Origin: Geosiphon pyriformis
Taxonomy: Eukaryota > Glomeromycota > Glomeromycetes > Archaeosporales > Geosiphonaceae
Length of the DNA: 64,000 bases
NCBI GenBank assembly: GCA_016748015.1
Contig: JAAOMT010000760.1
Coordinates: 725,400-789,399, forward strand
Direction of reading: 5' to 3'
Both the position numbers and the translations under genes were made by a program. Shown piece by piece: positions 26,032 through 38,079 of the stretch. Positions within the stretch are counted from its first letter, which is position 1. Each line of letters starts with the position of its first letter. Under the pieces are notes generated by a model. It was not told the origin of the DNA. It did not search any database and was given only the letters and a program-made list of their open reading frames with translations.

Positions 26032-27180
26032 TTAGAGGAGTGTGTCTGAAACATAAATTGATGGCTTAGGAGGTGGACATACACCAAAGCAAGGACCGTA
26101 GTGTGGAGATACTTCAGGTACTACAAATTGATTGTTGCATTCCTATAATTTAAAAAAAACCCCCCGATATCAATCAAAGGGAAGTTAGAATAAGGTATAA
26201 AAGATCTTTTGTAAACGATAAAAAGGTTACCATATTCTCTTTGATAGAAAGGGTATCATCTGGTGGTTGGGTTCCAACACATCGATACACCTCAGAAAAT
26301 GGACATTTACAATTATCATTAAACCAATATTCCGTTTCATGATGCCGAAAATCAGTAAGTCCTTATGGCATCCTTGAGAAATAATCATTCGAATGTGTTA
26401 ATCGGTAGAAAGATATATTTGGAAGAGACCCAACATATTTTTGCAAATTCTTTATTTCCCATTCGTGGTTGTCTTAATGTGATCTAAATAAGATGATAGT
26501 TGTAATGCAGCGAAAACTGCGTGAACTGAATTTCAAAAATAAAGAATGAATTAGTTAATTAACTACTCAATTAATTATTAAATTTAATTCTGAAAACAAT
26601 TTTTTAATCATTCATGTGGAATATAATTTACCACCAGCAATAGAATGACCAACGATATTAACCCTAAGTGTTTCTTGTTTCATCAATTTTTTAATTTTGG
26701 AAAAAATATTTAATCTCGTTTTTCGAAATTGGAACCAGAATCCTCCGTCAACAGCAGCCTTTTGACCTCCTCGAGGAAAGATAAAAAGTTTTTGCGACCT
26801 GCGGAACCAGTCATTCGGTTTGCCTTAAAGTAAACAATTACCATTCGTTCTTTGTTTTTTTCATCTTGCGAAATAGGAAGTTCTCTTAACTTTGTTTCAG
26901 CTAAAAATTTTAAATACGATTGAGGAAAAAGATCGGACTTGTTAAAATTATTCGAAATTCTTACCATAAATACCTCCTCCAACATGACTAATATCATCCT
27001 GAATGCAATGACCAAGTCAGGCATAGTATGTCATTATTTCAAATATGGCTAAAAGTTTAGTGTCAGTCACCAAAACCTTTTTGTTGATATCTTCAACTCT
27101 TGCAATAAGCTTTCCTGTTTTAAGTCCATCATTTAGGCTTCTTTTCTTTAAATAACCTTTTGACCTCGGTATTTTTGTTT
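26032..27180 (-). pseudogene. Pseudogene of a class 3 lipase with intact GHSIAGG motif
   Basis: Read right to left on the minus strand, recognisable pieces run in family order: LKTGKLIARVEDINKK (about 27110), a block with an in-frame TGA (TYYA*LGHCIQDD, about 27025), MVIVYFK (26830), a frame change, NDWFRRSQKLFIFPRGG and DGGFWFQFRKTRLNIF, the nucleophile elbow VNIVGHSIAGG (26650), HAVFAALQLSSYLDH, a frame change, QPRMGNKEFA, another frame change, YRLTHSNDYFSRMP with an in-frame TAA, HHETEYWFNDNCKCP and the C-terminal PHYGPCFGVCPPPK ending at 26032. At least three frameshifts and two stops break it. It parallels the gene at 8585-10039 exon by exon but, unlike that gene, still has the Ser motif. 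Confidence 0.8.
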
Positions 27181-27364
27181 GACCCTTTCAAACTCGTGGT
27201 TTTTGCTTTTTCAAACAAAATTAAGAGGGTTGTGGGAAATAATCCTATAAGAAAATTTAGAACGTGATTTACATTGATTTTAAAAATTTTATTAAATTAC
27301 GGTAAAATCTTCATTTATGTTCAATAATATTTTGTTAAGAAGATAGCTAGCTTTTTATTCCAGG

Positions 27365-27366
<2 letters not shown>

Positions 27367-27398
<32 letters not shown>
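27367..27398. repeat. (GAT)n microsatellite
   Basis: About ten perfect GAT triplets. Confidence 0.95.
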
Positions 27399-27399
<1 letters not shown>

Positions 27400-29554
27400 A
27401 ATTAAGCATGAAAAGAAGAAGGCAATAATAAATATATATAAAGTGGAAAGTCTAGATTTATATTTTTTTGGTTGTAGTTTGAAAGTGGAACTATCATTTC
27501 ACAAATCTTGTGCTCAAATAAAAATTTTGCATCAAAAATTATTTCGAATTTTTTTCCCTTCAAATATGAGATATCATTTCTGATTTGATATCAACTTTTT
27601 TTTACTTGAGGGTATTTAAATTTCCTCAAAATCCGCAACCTAAAATTCTGATCCAATACATAATAGGCCAGATCAAAAATGAAATTAATCATAATATTAT
27701 GTATTTGATAGGAAAAGATTTAATAAACAAATAAACAAAAAAAAAGCAAAAAAAGAGATAATATTTTAACATAGCACGAATGTGCTATGCTCTATTTGGA
27801 ATCAAGCGATTGGAAAAGAATTCCTAGCATTAAATGGATAAGCCACATATGAATGAATTGGATTTTTTTTGCCAATTGAAACCTCATCCGTTAATTACCT
27901 GAAATGATAATTTTGAAAGAAATTATTTTTTCTAAAAGAAAAAAGGCATCTGAAATATGAAATGCATTTGTCTGTTACTATTAATTTTAATGATGAGTGT
28001 ATATTTTATTAAAGTTTTTTCATAATTAATACAAATAACATGGCCCTTTTTAAAAAAAAAATGGCTCTAATAAGTCTAAAATTTTGACTGAATTCTATAC
28101 TGAAAATCTGTATTTTTTTTCAGCTTAATTGAATTATGTGTCATCACTAAAAATGGAATACTTAAAATTTAAAAAATTCTCACCAGTTTGTAGCTCAGAG
28201 ACAAAAGGTTTCAGCCCTTAATAAAATTATTGGCAGTTGCGATGGTTGTTTAGTATAGCTTTATGTTTTCAACATATTAGAAAAAATATTAAATTGATTT
28301 GAGCTTAAAAAGTTTTTGTTTATTGTGAATTCAGGTTCTTTTAAATTGATTTTAAAATATGGTTAATTTTGATTTTAATTTATTTTTTAAAGCATATAAT
28401 ATATATTCCAATACTTTTATAATTCTTTGGGCTTTGATTTTACCAATATATTTTAAATTTGAATTTTTATATTATAATCTAATTTCAAATATTTATAATA
28501 TTTGTCTTTTCAAAATTCTCAAAATCTTGATTAATAAATATTATTTTAGCTATTTTTTATTTATATTCAATGTTTTATTAAATTATTTATTTATTTTTTT
28601 AAATTAAATTATGAAGAAAATTTATTAATAAATATACATATTTTTTGATTAATTAAAATATTATTTAAATGATAAAAAAATTTGCTTTTAATTTAGTTGT
28701 CAATTTATTTAACTTTTTTTTTAAAAAACATTAATCGAAGCTTTTCTTTTTGCTTAAAACTTGTTCAAACTTTTAATATTTTAAAAATTTTCTCTCTTAA
28801 ATTCCAGAGAAACTTGAATAATTTTCTTAAACATTTCATTGCGAATATTATTGAATTGATGACCCTAGGAATTTAAATTATATTCCCAATTTTTCAAAAG
28901 CTTTTTATTTGACCTTTTCAATTGTATTAATAATTTTAAAAATTCAGCAAGGATTTAATGCGTGTATCATATAGTCAAGTATAAAATGTGAATTTATCGT
29001 ATGTTTTTATTTTTAACATGGATCCTTCTTTAAATTTTCATCATTGAAATCTGTAGGATTTAATTTATTGAATCAGAAAATTTAAATGCCTGCATACATT
29101 AGGCAAAAGGGATCTTCTAAATATTCCAATTCTGAAAAAAAATATGCAGTCCAATTATACCACAATGCAAGTCATACAACACACAAATTATTATTTTCAA
29201 CTCCATATATCGACTTCAAACGAATGTCGTTTGCGATTTTCCCAACTTTCTGCTGATCACCTAGTCAAATCAGGACAACTTCCATTTACGAAAACGTTTT
29301 ATTTTAAGTTTTAGTCCGTATAAATATATAAAAGACTTCTAACTTGTTAAGAAATAATTGATTTTTTTTTCGTAATGGTTTTGTAAAAATCAAAAATGCT
29401 CATGATCATCTTTTATCGTCATCATGATAACAAATGTTCATAGACTTCATCTTTTTAAAATATCTAACCATTAAAACTAATTATTCTCAGGAGATGGTGA
29501 ATCCTTGCTTTGAAATTTCATAATACCAGAAAGTTTTCATTTCTCTTCAGGATA

Positions 29555-29556
<2 letters not shown>

Positions 29557-29624
<68 letters not shown>

Positions 29625-29625
29625 T
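29557..29625. repeat. (ATT)n microsatellite
   Basis: About 22 perfect ATT triplets, some 260 bp downstream of the stop of the methyltransferase gene. Confidence 0.95.
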
Positions 29626-29884
29626 TAAGGTCTTTGATGTTTTATTTATCTGCTTGTTTTTAAATTAACAATTACATGCATCTAGATTTTGGGTATGAAC
29701 TTCTTAGAAGCTTTCCAGAATAAATATTTAAATATCTTTTAAGGTTTTCATTGAATACTCTGTGCTTATCATAAAAACCGAATAAATGTTAAAGTAATAT
29801 CAGAAGTGAAAAGGGAGTGTGTGTAATATTGTACAAAGGAAATTCGAAAAACTATAATTAAAACAAAAATTTGATTTTTAACAT

Positions 29885-31853
29885 CTAATCTAAACTTTCC
29901 ATCTCAATTTTCTCACATTCAAGCCGTGATTCCGATAGGCTCGATGGTTCTATCGTTTTATTTTTTAGATTAGGCATTTTTGAAAGCCACATCTGTGGTT
30001 GTAATGGATTTAAGTGAATGCTGGAGTAGCCTGGCGTTAACATTGAATAGAAATTTGAAGTTCTATGTCCGGGATTCGATGAAATACTACTTTGTGATAG
30101 CTGTCGCCTTTGAAATTTTACAGTTGGTTCGATTGGTATTAAGGGTAATTTTGTGTTGGTACTTGATACTATAGGGCTTGAATTATATCTTGAATCTGGC
30201 TCAACATTAGTTGAAGACTTTTCATTGATGACGTTAATTGGACCTAATGGTGGTTTCGATGGTCCCGGGGATGGAGATCGTGAACCAGTTGATGATGAAC
30301 CAAATTTATTATGTGAAAATGATGATCGGCGGGATGGCAATCTGGATGGAGTTCGCGAGGGAGCCCTGGAAGCAGGACCACCGGATTTTTTTGCAAAAAA
30401 TCGAAAGGTTTTAGTATATGTTTTATAAATTTCCATTTCTTCCGTAATTGTGCTTATCATTTCATCGAATTGATCCGAGGAAATGTTCATCAATGGTGCC
30501 AGTTTAAGTTTCATTTGACGCAAACTTTGTATATAGTTTTGAAGGGCCTAGGAAAAAGTAAAATTTTTTAAGAAAGAATAAACAAAGGAATTTCCAGTCA
30601 ATACATTATCGTATATACCAGTTCACTAAATCTACCACCATGTTTTCCTAATGGTAATTGACGTTCTTGTGGATAGACATCGAGTACTTTCTGTGTAGAT
30701 TTCAAATAATTTGAAATCTCAGAGGAAACGCTGGTTTTTAAGTCTTGTGAATGAGTTAATGATTTCCCTATAAAAGAATGACTCTTTAGTAAGATTTTGA
30801 AAAAATAAATTTTGTTGAAAGAATAAAAGAAAAAATTGATTGATTAAATGAATGACATACGGAATTCCTCAATACACATCGTTATAGGTCCTTGGCTTTC
30901 CAAAGTTTGATTTAATGACATCTTGGAGACACACAAAAATGGTTGGTTGGTGTTAAATCTGTTGCTGAGAACTTAATTACACAATACGGAAAAAAAGTCT
31001 ATATAAAATTGTAAATTCAGCTCACCACTTCAATCCATCCACCTGGCTTTGTAACTCGAACCAAGTCCTTTATAATTATTTCTTCCCAATTATTTCCTCT
31101 ATCTTTAGGCTCCAAAAGTTTAAAATATACAAAATCAAAAGTATTCTCCAAGAAATCTACACTTTTTTTAAGATTGGCATCTTGAAATCGAACGTTTGCA
31201 GGCAAATTTACAAGATCTTTACTTGGAAAAACTGGGGATGCAACATCAATGGCATTAAAATGAGCAAAAGGATAAGTTTTTGCCATTTCTCGTGTCCAAT
31301 CTCCAGCACCGCAACTTTTCAAAAAAATTAAAATTAAAAAGTTGAGAATTAAACCAAGACTTTTGTGTGCGTAAAAAAAGAAAAAAATCAAAATTTTAGC
31401 CTACCAAACCTCAAGTACTTCAATACCGCCCATTTTCAACATGGTCTCAGTGGGTGAAGAATAATTTCCATTCCATACATGCTTTAACACCTCATGTTGC
31501 GTATTTAGTCTTTCAATTTCTTGCTCTTTCGTTGGTGATGTGTATATATAATTTTCATGAAAATTGAATTTTTGCTCACTTTGAATTGACATATTTGTAT
31601 TGACAGTTATCGTTTCCTGACTTTGATTTTTTTGTTGTGGGAACGATTTTGAGTTGTCTTTCAAACTGAAAGAAGATTTAGAAGATCGTTTTGCTAATCG
31701 ATGAAGTTTGGGGAAGTGTAAGACGTGACTGTTATGGGTTTTAGGCGGTTTTGTTTGTGGTTCAGGGTAACTATAAGGATTTTGATGTTTCTGGGGCTTT
31801 TCATAAGTATCGTCTTGTTTGGAAAGGGTTTGTTTTGAATGACATTTACCCAT
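29885..31853 (-). CDS. SAM-dependent methyltransferase with predicted N-myristoylation site and Ser/Pro/Arg-rich tail
   Basis: Exons 31853-31405, 31314-31026, 30921-30861, 30767-30619 and 30547-29885 join in frame (1611 bp, 536 aa). I chose the start MGKCHSKQ (Gly2, Cys4, Ser6: N-myristoylation/palmitoylation consensus) over an in-frame ATG 87 bp upstream at 31940. A disordered Lys/Gln/Ser/Pro region precedes the Rossmann core: VLEVCCGAGDW (motif I, residues 146-156), NAIDVASPVFP, DFVYFKLLEP and RVTKPGGWIEV. The C-lobe contains PLGKHGGRFSEL, RQMKLKLAPLM and YKTYTKTFRFFAKK, as in fungal methyltransferases of the Umta/TAM1 kind. Residues 375-536 form an extra tail with APSR/TPSR/LPSR repeats. 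Motif I has Cys-Cys-Gly where Gly-Cys-Gly is usual. Substrate unknown. The ATG opening the third exon could mislead a gene caller into splitting this gene. Confidence 0.8.
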
Positions 31854-32988
31854 TTTTTGAGTTTCTTGATTATTTTTTTTGGAAAAGGTTGAGTTTTTCC
31901 TTTCGCTTTTAAAAAGTAATTTTTCTATTCTTAAAGGCATTAATTATTAAATTTTCAATTCAAAAATTTTCAGTCACTCTTATCTCTGGTCCGTTGAAAA
32001 ATATCCCCAAACAAATAACAGGTCAATAGGCGTGGTATTTGTTTAATTTAATTTGTTATCTTTTAACTATTGTTTTTTTTTGATTATTATAAAAACTTTA
32101 ATGTTTTCACTATTAATACAAAATTATTTTGAACAACAATGGTCTAGTTATGGCACACTGAAGAAGTATTTATATTGTAGGTAAATTGAAATGATGTGGA
32201 AAATCTGTTAACCATAGGATTTTTCCAAAAAGGGGGATTCTTTTTAGAGAGGTAAAATTTAGCATTTCATTGTGAATAGAATTTGCTTTAAGGCTGTAAT
32301 AGGATGGAATTGTTATCATGAATTTTGAAACTATCAAATTCTGAAGAGATAGGATAAAAATTGAATGATTTTATCGCTATTGTATAATCGAGGAATGAGA
32401 GGTTTCATTATACGGACAGGTGGTACAAAATATCGGGCGTTTGAGATAGTTCCCGGTCGCCCGTAACTTACATTTTCGACAATCATGTGATACACGAAAT
32501 TCCTGGGATATCAATGCCTATAGGATGCAAAACTGCCCGTGCGCAACTGTTATATTTTTAAAGCCTTTTTAACTTTCAGATTATGTATTTCCGGTTGTGA
32601 TTAGGACATTTTGAACTTGATATTTTTAAATTTATTGAACCCTTGAACTAATTTAACAGTATCATGTTAACTTCTTTTATGGTTAGAGCAGTTACTAGAC
32701 TCTCATGAAATCATGTGATATTCACTTGGTATTTTTTTTTTCAGAAAAAAATGAACAATCTCGTTTCATTGCTAGTGAAGAAATGTCTTTGTTTGGCTTA
32801 TTAATAATCGAGAAATCATACCTAATTTAGTTTTGTATAACTAGAAAAAATGTCATGCCATGCCAGGCTAGTCCGGACCATGATGACATAAATTTGCAAC
32901 GGCTAGCGTATTTTTCAAAGGGAACGATGAAACACACTAATTAAAAAAGAGCGTATCCCGGTTGTAAAACCTGGTAATCTCATTTAAC

Positions 32989-33029
32989 CATTGAACTTAT
33001 TCAATATCGCCGATTGAATAAGTTCAATG
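32989..33029. repeat. Perfect 17-bp inverted repeat (hairpin)
   Basis: CATTGAACTTATTCAAT at 32989-33005 is the exact reverse complement of 33013-33029, separated by the 7-base loop ATCGCCG. Pairing continues outward with few mismatches. No gene end is adjacent, so a terminator role is not obvious. Confidence 0.85.
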
Positions 33030-34769
33030 ATTAAAAGAACTGTGAAGTAGTCAAAAAAGGAAAAGAATTTTCATAGTGATCATCCATAATTTTTAAGGCG
33101 TATATTTGCATTGCATCATTATATCATTGTGCTTTTGTTATTTTTATAAATAGAATACTAAACGTGTAAAAGACAAAGTATTTGCTCTAACTACCTAAAA
33201 TAAACTCAAAAAATTTATTTCTTTTTAGCAAATAATTCTTTGATAACTATGATTTACTCCTGAAAATATGATGAAAATTAATTAGCTACTATTTCATATA
33301 TATTGTTAAGTATACTATCAATTGTTCCCATCAGATAAGCGGTTTCATGCAAATCCTTATTAGATTTAATTTATAAAAATCTTTTTTCAATTAACCATCA
33401 TCAAAACCATACTTTGTGCTTTGAACACTAAAAGCAAATATTGATTTCCTTCGGTTTACTGTTGGTTTGTGCGAGTCAAAATACCCATTTATAGTCTCAT
33501 TGAGAAATTTATACTTTTTTACAGAAATATTTTTATCAAAAATTAATAAAGGTTCAGAAACGTGTCCAATCTAATAGATACAACCCAAGAAAAGGTAAAA
33601 GTAGCTATTTGTTTTTGTTTTTTCTTAAATGATTGTTTTATTTGATTATATTCACTCACCCATCAGGTAATTATGAAAAGCTTGTTGTTAACTTGATATA
33701 GCAAAAAGTTAATTTAAAATTTTCATTTTTTTATGTAATTGTAGTATTGTTTTTTTACAAATGTTCTAAATATGAATTATTTGTACAATATCATTTTTAT
33801 TAATCTTGAATTTTAATTTTTGTTTTAAAAAAAATTTCTTATGATTAATTATAATTTTATAATTCTTAGACCAATTATTGTAATTATTAATTTATTTAAT
33901 AATTATTACAAAATAAATTTATGAAACATAATAGTATTTTTTATTACTTTTAATATTGTTAGTTTATTAATTGAATTATTATTTGTTTTAAATTTTTTTC
34001 AAAAATTTTAAATAAAAAATAATGATTGATATTAATTTGATTAATAATAATAAATTCTATATACTGTATAATTTTTAATGAATTAGTTATAAAAAAATTT
34101 TATTCAATAATTTTAAGTTTGATTTTTAAGATATATAAAAAAATAATTGAACTTTATTGTATTTACTTAATCAATTAATTTTGTGAGTTTTTTAATATTA
34201 TGCAAAATTAAAGATTTTATTAAATTATTAAATTTTTGGTTAAATATATGACTTTATTCCAAAAATGGAATATTTTTTTGCATTATATTTATGAATAAAG
34301 TTATGAATCAAAATAAGAAAAATATATATTTAATAAAAAAAATAATAATAACCAAAATTATTTGTAATACGATATAAAAAATATCAAAAAATTACAAAAT
34401 ATCTAATTTTATTAAAAATTAAACTCTATTTCAATGTTTAATAACTTATTTAAAAAACTTGAAGCTATTTTATTTTATTTTAAAGTAATAAAAATTATTA
34501 TATAATTTTATTTAATATACATATTATCTATATTAAATCATCTTTTAAATATTACAAAACTTTGTTAAAAAATTGTAATCTTGTTAAACGGTTTTAAAAC
34601 AAACTTATTAACCATTACTTAAAAAATTTGATAAAATTCTTCAACAAATATAAAAAAACAATAATACAAAATAAAATTACAAATATAACTAATAATATTA
34701 CAGAAATCACAATTAATTAAGCTTATATAAGTTAAATTTATATGTTATTTTAATCACAAAAGTATTTGT

Positions 34770-34794
34770 TATAATAATAATAATAATAATAATA
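34770..34794. repeat. (AAT)8 microsatellite
   Basis: Eight AAT triplets in the AT-rich block. Confidence 0.9.
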
Positions 34795-35371
34795 CTTAAT
34801 TTTATTATTAATGTGTTCAAAGAATTCAGGTTTTGTTTAATGCAAAAAGAAGACACTTTAAATATTTACTTGTATGCATTTTAGAAATAGATTTTTGTAT
34901 ATAATTTTTTTTTAATTTCAATAAAACTGTTTGTCCTTACTTTTGAGTGGAACTTTATACGTTAAAATTGGGAATAATTGTCAATATTATAAATATTTTA
35001 AGTAATGTTATGATTTTTTATTATGTAATTACAATTATATTTCATACACAAATTTAAAATTAATAACTGATCTTTTTTATTATTAATGATAATAAATGAT
35101 TTAATAACTTAGGCACTTAGGCAAATATTTATAATAATTTAATTTGATGAGGTATTTTTTTTAGTGTAGATTTAAAAGCTAGTTCGTCCATTTAACCAAA
35201 AGTGACGAAAGGAACTAGGACTGTTTACCTTAAGGTAATTGTAAAACTTTATGGCTTCTTCTCTTCTTTGCTATGAATTAAAGGAGGTAAAGAGGGTAAA
35301 ATAAAATGAAATCTACTTATTTTAATTTATTAAATATAATATCGCATATGTAAAATTTTTGGTTCAAGATT

Positions 35372-36166
35372 TTACAAAAGACCCAACACAATGGTGACAA
35401 CGGGAACCAACAACAAAGCAAATTCAACAAAAAATTTCTTTAAAGCGAAGGAAGTGTTTGAGTTACCAGATTTGTTATCTGAACTACTTGAAGAATTGTT
35501 AGTGGTACTAGTACTAGTGGTATTAGCTTTAATAACCTTAATATCCGCACACTGATACCAAGTGGTGTTACCCTCTCTGGATTTATAGACGCCTTGTAAA
35601 ACACCATTTTGACCTACGGTTGCGTTGGCTTTTTTGAGGTCGACCTGGGTGATGTATGGGGTACGTTTGGTATGGGTTGGGTCTTCCTCAACTTGGACGT
35701 CAACAGTAGCGTCTGATGAATTGTTTAATTGATTAGGAAAATCATTTCTTCATGATTGCTTATGAATTCAAAAATTTATCTTTCATTAAATAAATGCTTA
35801 CTATTGACTGAGACAAATGTGCCATTAGAATTTGGGGCAAAGTAGAAGGATATGGTACCGTTCCCATCACCGAAACTCACGTTGACATTGCCCACTTTTT
35901 GAATTTTATGCAAAATGTTAAACGAAATTCACACAGTAAAACAAGATTTTGAGATTTCATATCATACCAATGGGAAAGTCGCTCTTTGATGTCTCATTGA
36001 CGACATCATAACCACCGCATGGTGCGATAGAAGCATTAGCAACCGATGGGCCACGTCTTGTTGGAGTTTCAAATCGAAAGTGAGCGTTAACAATCAACAA
36101 GTGAAAACTTGCAAGAGTAAACAAAGCGAGTATCAGGGTGTGATAGGTTGGTTTAATGAAAGTCAT
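35372..36166 (-). CDS. BIM1/X325-like secreted, GPI-anchored protein
   Basis: Exons 36166-35968, 35894-35802 and 35712-35372 join in frame (633 bp, 210 aa). Residues 1-28 are a signal peptide ending VNA, leaving His29 as the mature N-terminus: HFRFETPTRRGPS, followed by APCGGY (Cys50). This layout, N-terminal His plus PxxRG and PCGG, is the hallmark of the copper-binding BIM1/X325 family related to LPMOs. A single later Cys in WYQCADI can pair with Cys50. A Ser/Thr/Asn-rich linker (after KANTTSTST) and a hydrophobic C-terminus (FFVEFALLLVPVVTIVLGLL) indicate a GPI anchor. Role by family: cell-surface copper binding or acquisition. The only other mature-region His I see is in PTHTKR, so the usual second copper His may be missing. 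The third-exon acceptor follows CATCAG at 35713; nearer AGs give early stops. Confidence 0.8.
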
Positions 36167-38079
36167 GTTGCTAATGAAATAAGATAAGGATGTGTTTCTT
36201 TGGGGAAAATTATGAAGAGAGTAAAATCTAGAAGAAAAAACTTAGAAAATAAAGAATTTTATGAAGCCGTGAACACTATAAACAGGAAGATTTATAGGTG
36301 AAGAAAACTTTTCTCTCATCATGAATGGTCATTTTATAGATGATCCTTTAACTGGTAGGGTGCAAGTAACTGGTAAGGTGCACCCTCAATCATGGGCGAA
36401 AACTAAAATTCTTGCCACGTAAGACACTGGTAGCACCACCTTTTTTCCTAATTTTTTGTACTGCAAAAGTTTTCATTACATTGGTCGACTACCACATGTT
36501 TCTCGCAAAAGAACTTTCTTTTTCGAAGATGTGCGGTAATGAGTTTATCAAATCATTCATTAACCAAACAGCAGGAGATCTCGTCTATATCGAAAAAATT
36601 TAATGATACACAATCCTAGCCGTTGGAGATCATTTTATAACATTTTCAATACTTTTGATTGGTTTCAAGGATTATGAAACCTTATCAAATATTTTGCAAT
36701 GTTTGATATATTTATTTAGCTTACTTCAAAAAAATCCACAATAAAAAAGCAAATTTCTTTTTTTGTATAACTTATTTCTAAATTTGCTAACTCAAAAGTG
36801 ATGTAAAGGAAGACAAAACATAACCCTTAAAATTAGTAAAAAAGATTTAATTGTGGTCAAAAATTCGATAAGCCACATTATTGTGAATTCTCAAAGATGT
36901 GGTGTGTATAATTGATAAATACGCCACGCTTATTTTTACTCAAGGTTTAAACTTTAAACGAACAACAGTAGTCAATGCAGTGTTCATTGATGGAAGTAGC
37001 TAATGCAATCTTACTAATGACAAAAAAAAAGAGCAAATAACCCCTTAATTTAATTGAAATAAGGATCAAGGGTTATGGATGTATTTTGGCCAAAAGGTTA
37101 AAAAGATAATAAAATTGGATCCCATAAATTTGAACGCACATTTGTAATTCTAATGACCAAAAGAATTTATTAAAATCAGCAAAGTTGAAAATTCCCATTT
37201 ATTTCATCCCTTGACAAATGTGATCGTTCAAATAATGGCTCTAAAAGGAAATACAGCGAAAGATATTATTCTTTTCCTAAAGGCAATTTCTCTAATTTTA
37301 GCGTCAAAATTATTAGGCTTTTTCAGGTGTCGCTAAATTATGATTATTTTTAAATGTTGAATTTAAAAACCCTAGATTTCCAATAAAAAATTTGGTTACT
37401 GATCGTCAAAATATTTAGTAGATATATGTAAATGAATTTATTTAAAGCGCAAGGTTTACATTAGAAAGCAATTCTATGAAAAAAATTGGTATCGAGCTCT
37501 GAATCCCCGCATTATTCGCATTCAAATCTTTGCGTTAAAGTATAGTAACTGAGCAAAACATAACATCTGAAAATGATAAATCAAAACTGCCTGATTTTTC
37601 CTGGCCCAAAGACGATAAAATTATTTCGCTGAAAATTTCAATATAGCAAATTAAGTTGTCAAAAACAATAAAAAATAGATATTTCTGATTTTTATAAAGA
37701 CGATCTTTTCGAATTAAAACCAATTAATGTAATTCAATTACATTACCCTTTATATTTAGCCTATTGATATGAATTAGTGGAAAACAGCTGTTTTTCCCGC
37801 CGGTGGTTATTAAAAAAATATGTAAAGGATTCTAAAGCAAAAATACCTCTCAATCTTATCTTGGCAAAAATCTACGAAAACTATTATGATTTTCTTTACA
37901 GGTCAAGTTGAAGACATTTTTCAACTTTTACTTTGCTTTGATGGAGTTTTTGATACTTTTTTTTGGCAAAGCAATTTACATTTTAAAATTTCTCTGCTAA
38001 TTTCTATTGAAAAAAATTCTAACCAGAAATTTAATTATATAAAGAAGAGTCGAAGAAACAACTTTAGAAACTTATAAAA
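36167..38079. other. Intergenic spacer upstream of the BIM1-like gene
   Basis: Should include the promoter of the minus-strand BIM1-like gene. Small frames at 36412-36603 (+), 37535-37723 (-) and 37886-38077 (+) have no motif or partner exon and I do not call them genes. Confidence 0.45.

Larger units (their letters stand above)
27181..29884. other. AT-rich intergenic spacer
   Basis: No gene recognised. Contains a (GAT)n and an (ATT)n microsatellite. The 82-codon plus-strand frame at 28359 is Phe/Ile/Asn/Tyr low complexity from AT-rich DNA. Confidence 0.55.
31854..35371. other. Intergenic region with a perfect inverted repeat and an AT-rich block
   Basis: No protein-coding gene found. 32430-32960 is less AT-rich and could be transcribed, but has no sustained frame. 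33680-35150 is an extreme AT block. An (AAT)8 tract lies at 34770-34794. Confidence 0.5.

Noticed and set aside
27770-27789. 8-bp perfect hairpin CATAGCAC-GAAT-GTGCTATG
   Set aside because: Short enough to occur by chance in 64 kb, with no associated gene end or repeats.
28359-28607. 82-codon Phe/Ile/Asn-rich frame resembling a mitochondrial membrane protein
   Set aside because: Composition is what AT-rich DNA gives by chance; no conserved motif and no mitochondrial gene neighbours.
30153-30428. Acidic plus-strand frame opposite the methyltransferase tail
   Set aside because: Mirror of the Arg/Ser/Pro-rich coding strand; the minus-strand gene is well supported.
36412-36603. 63-codon plus-strand frame upstream of the BIM1-like gene
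   Set aside because: No motif, no splice partner, and located in the promoter region of the divergent gene.
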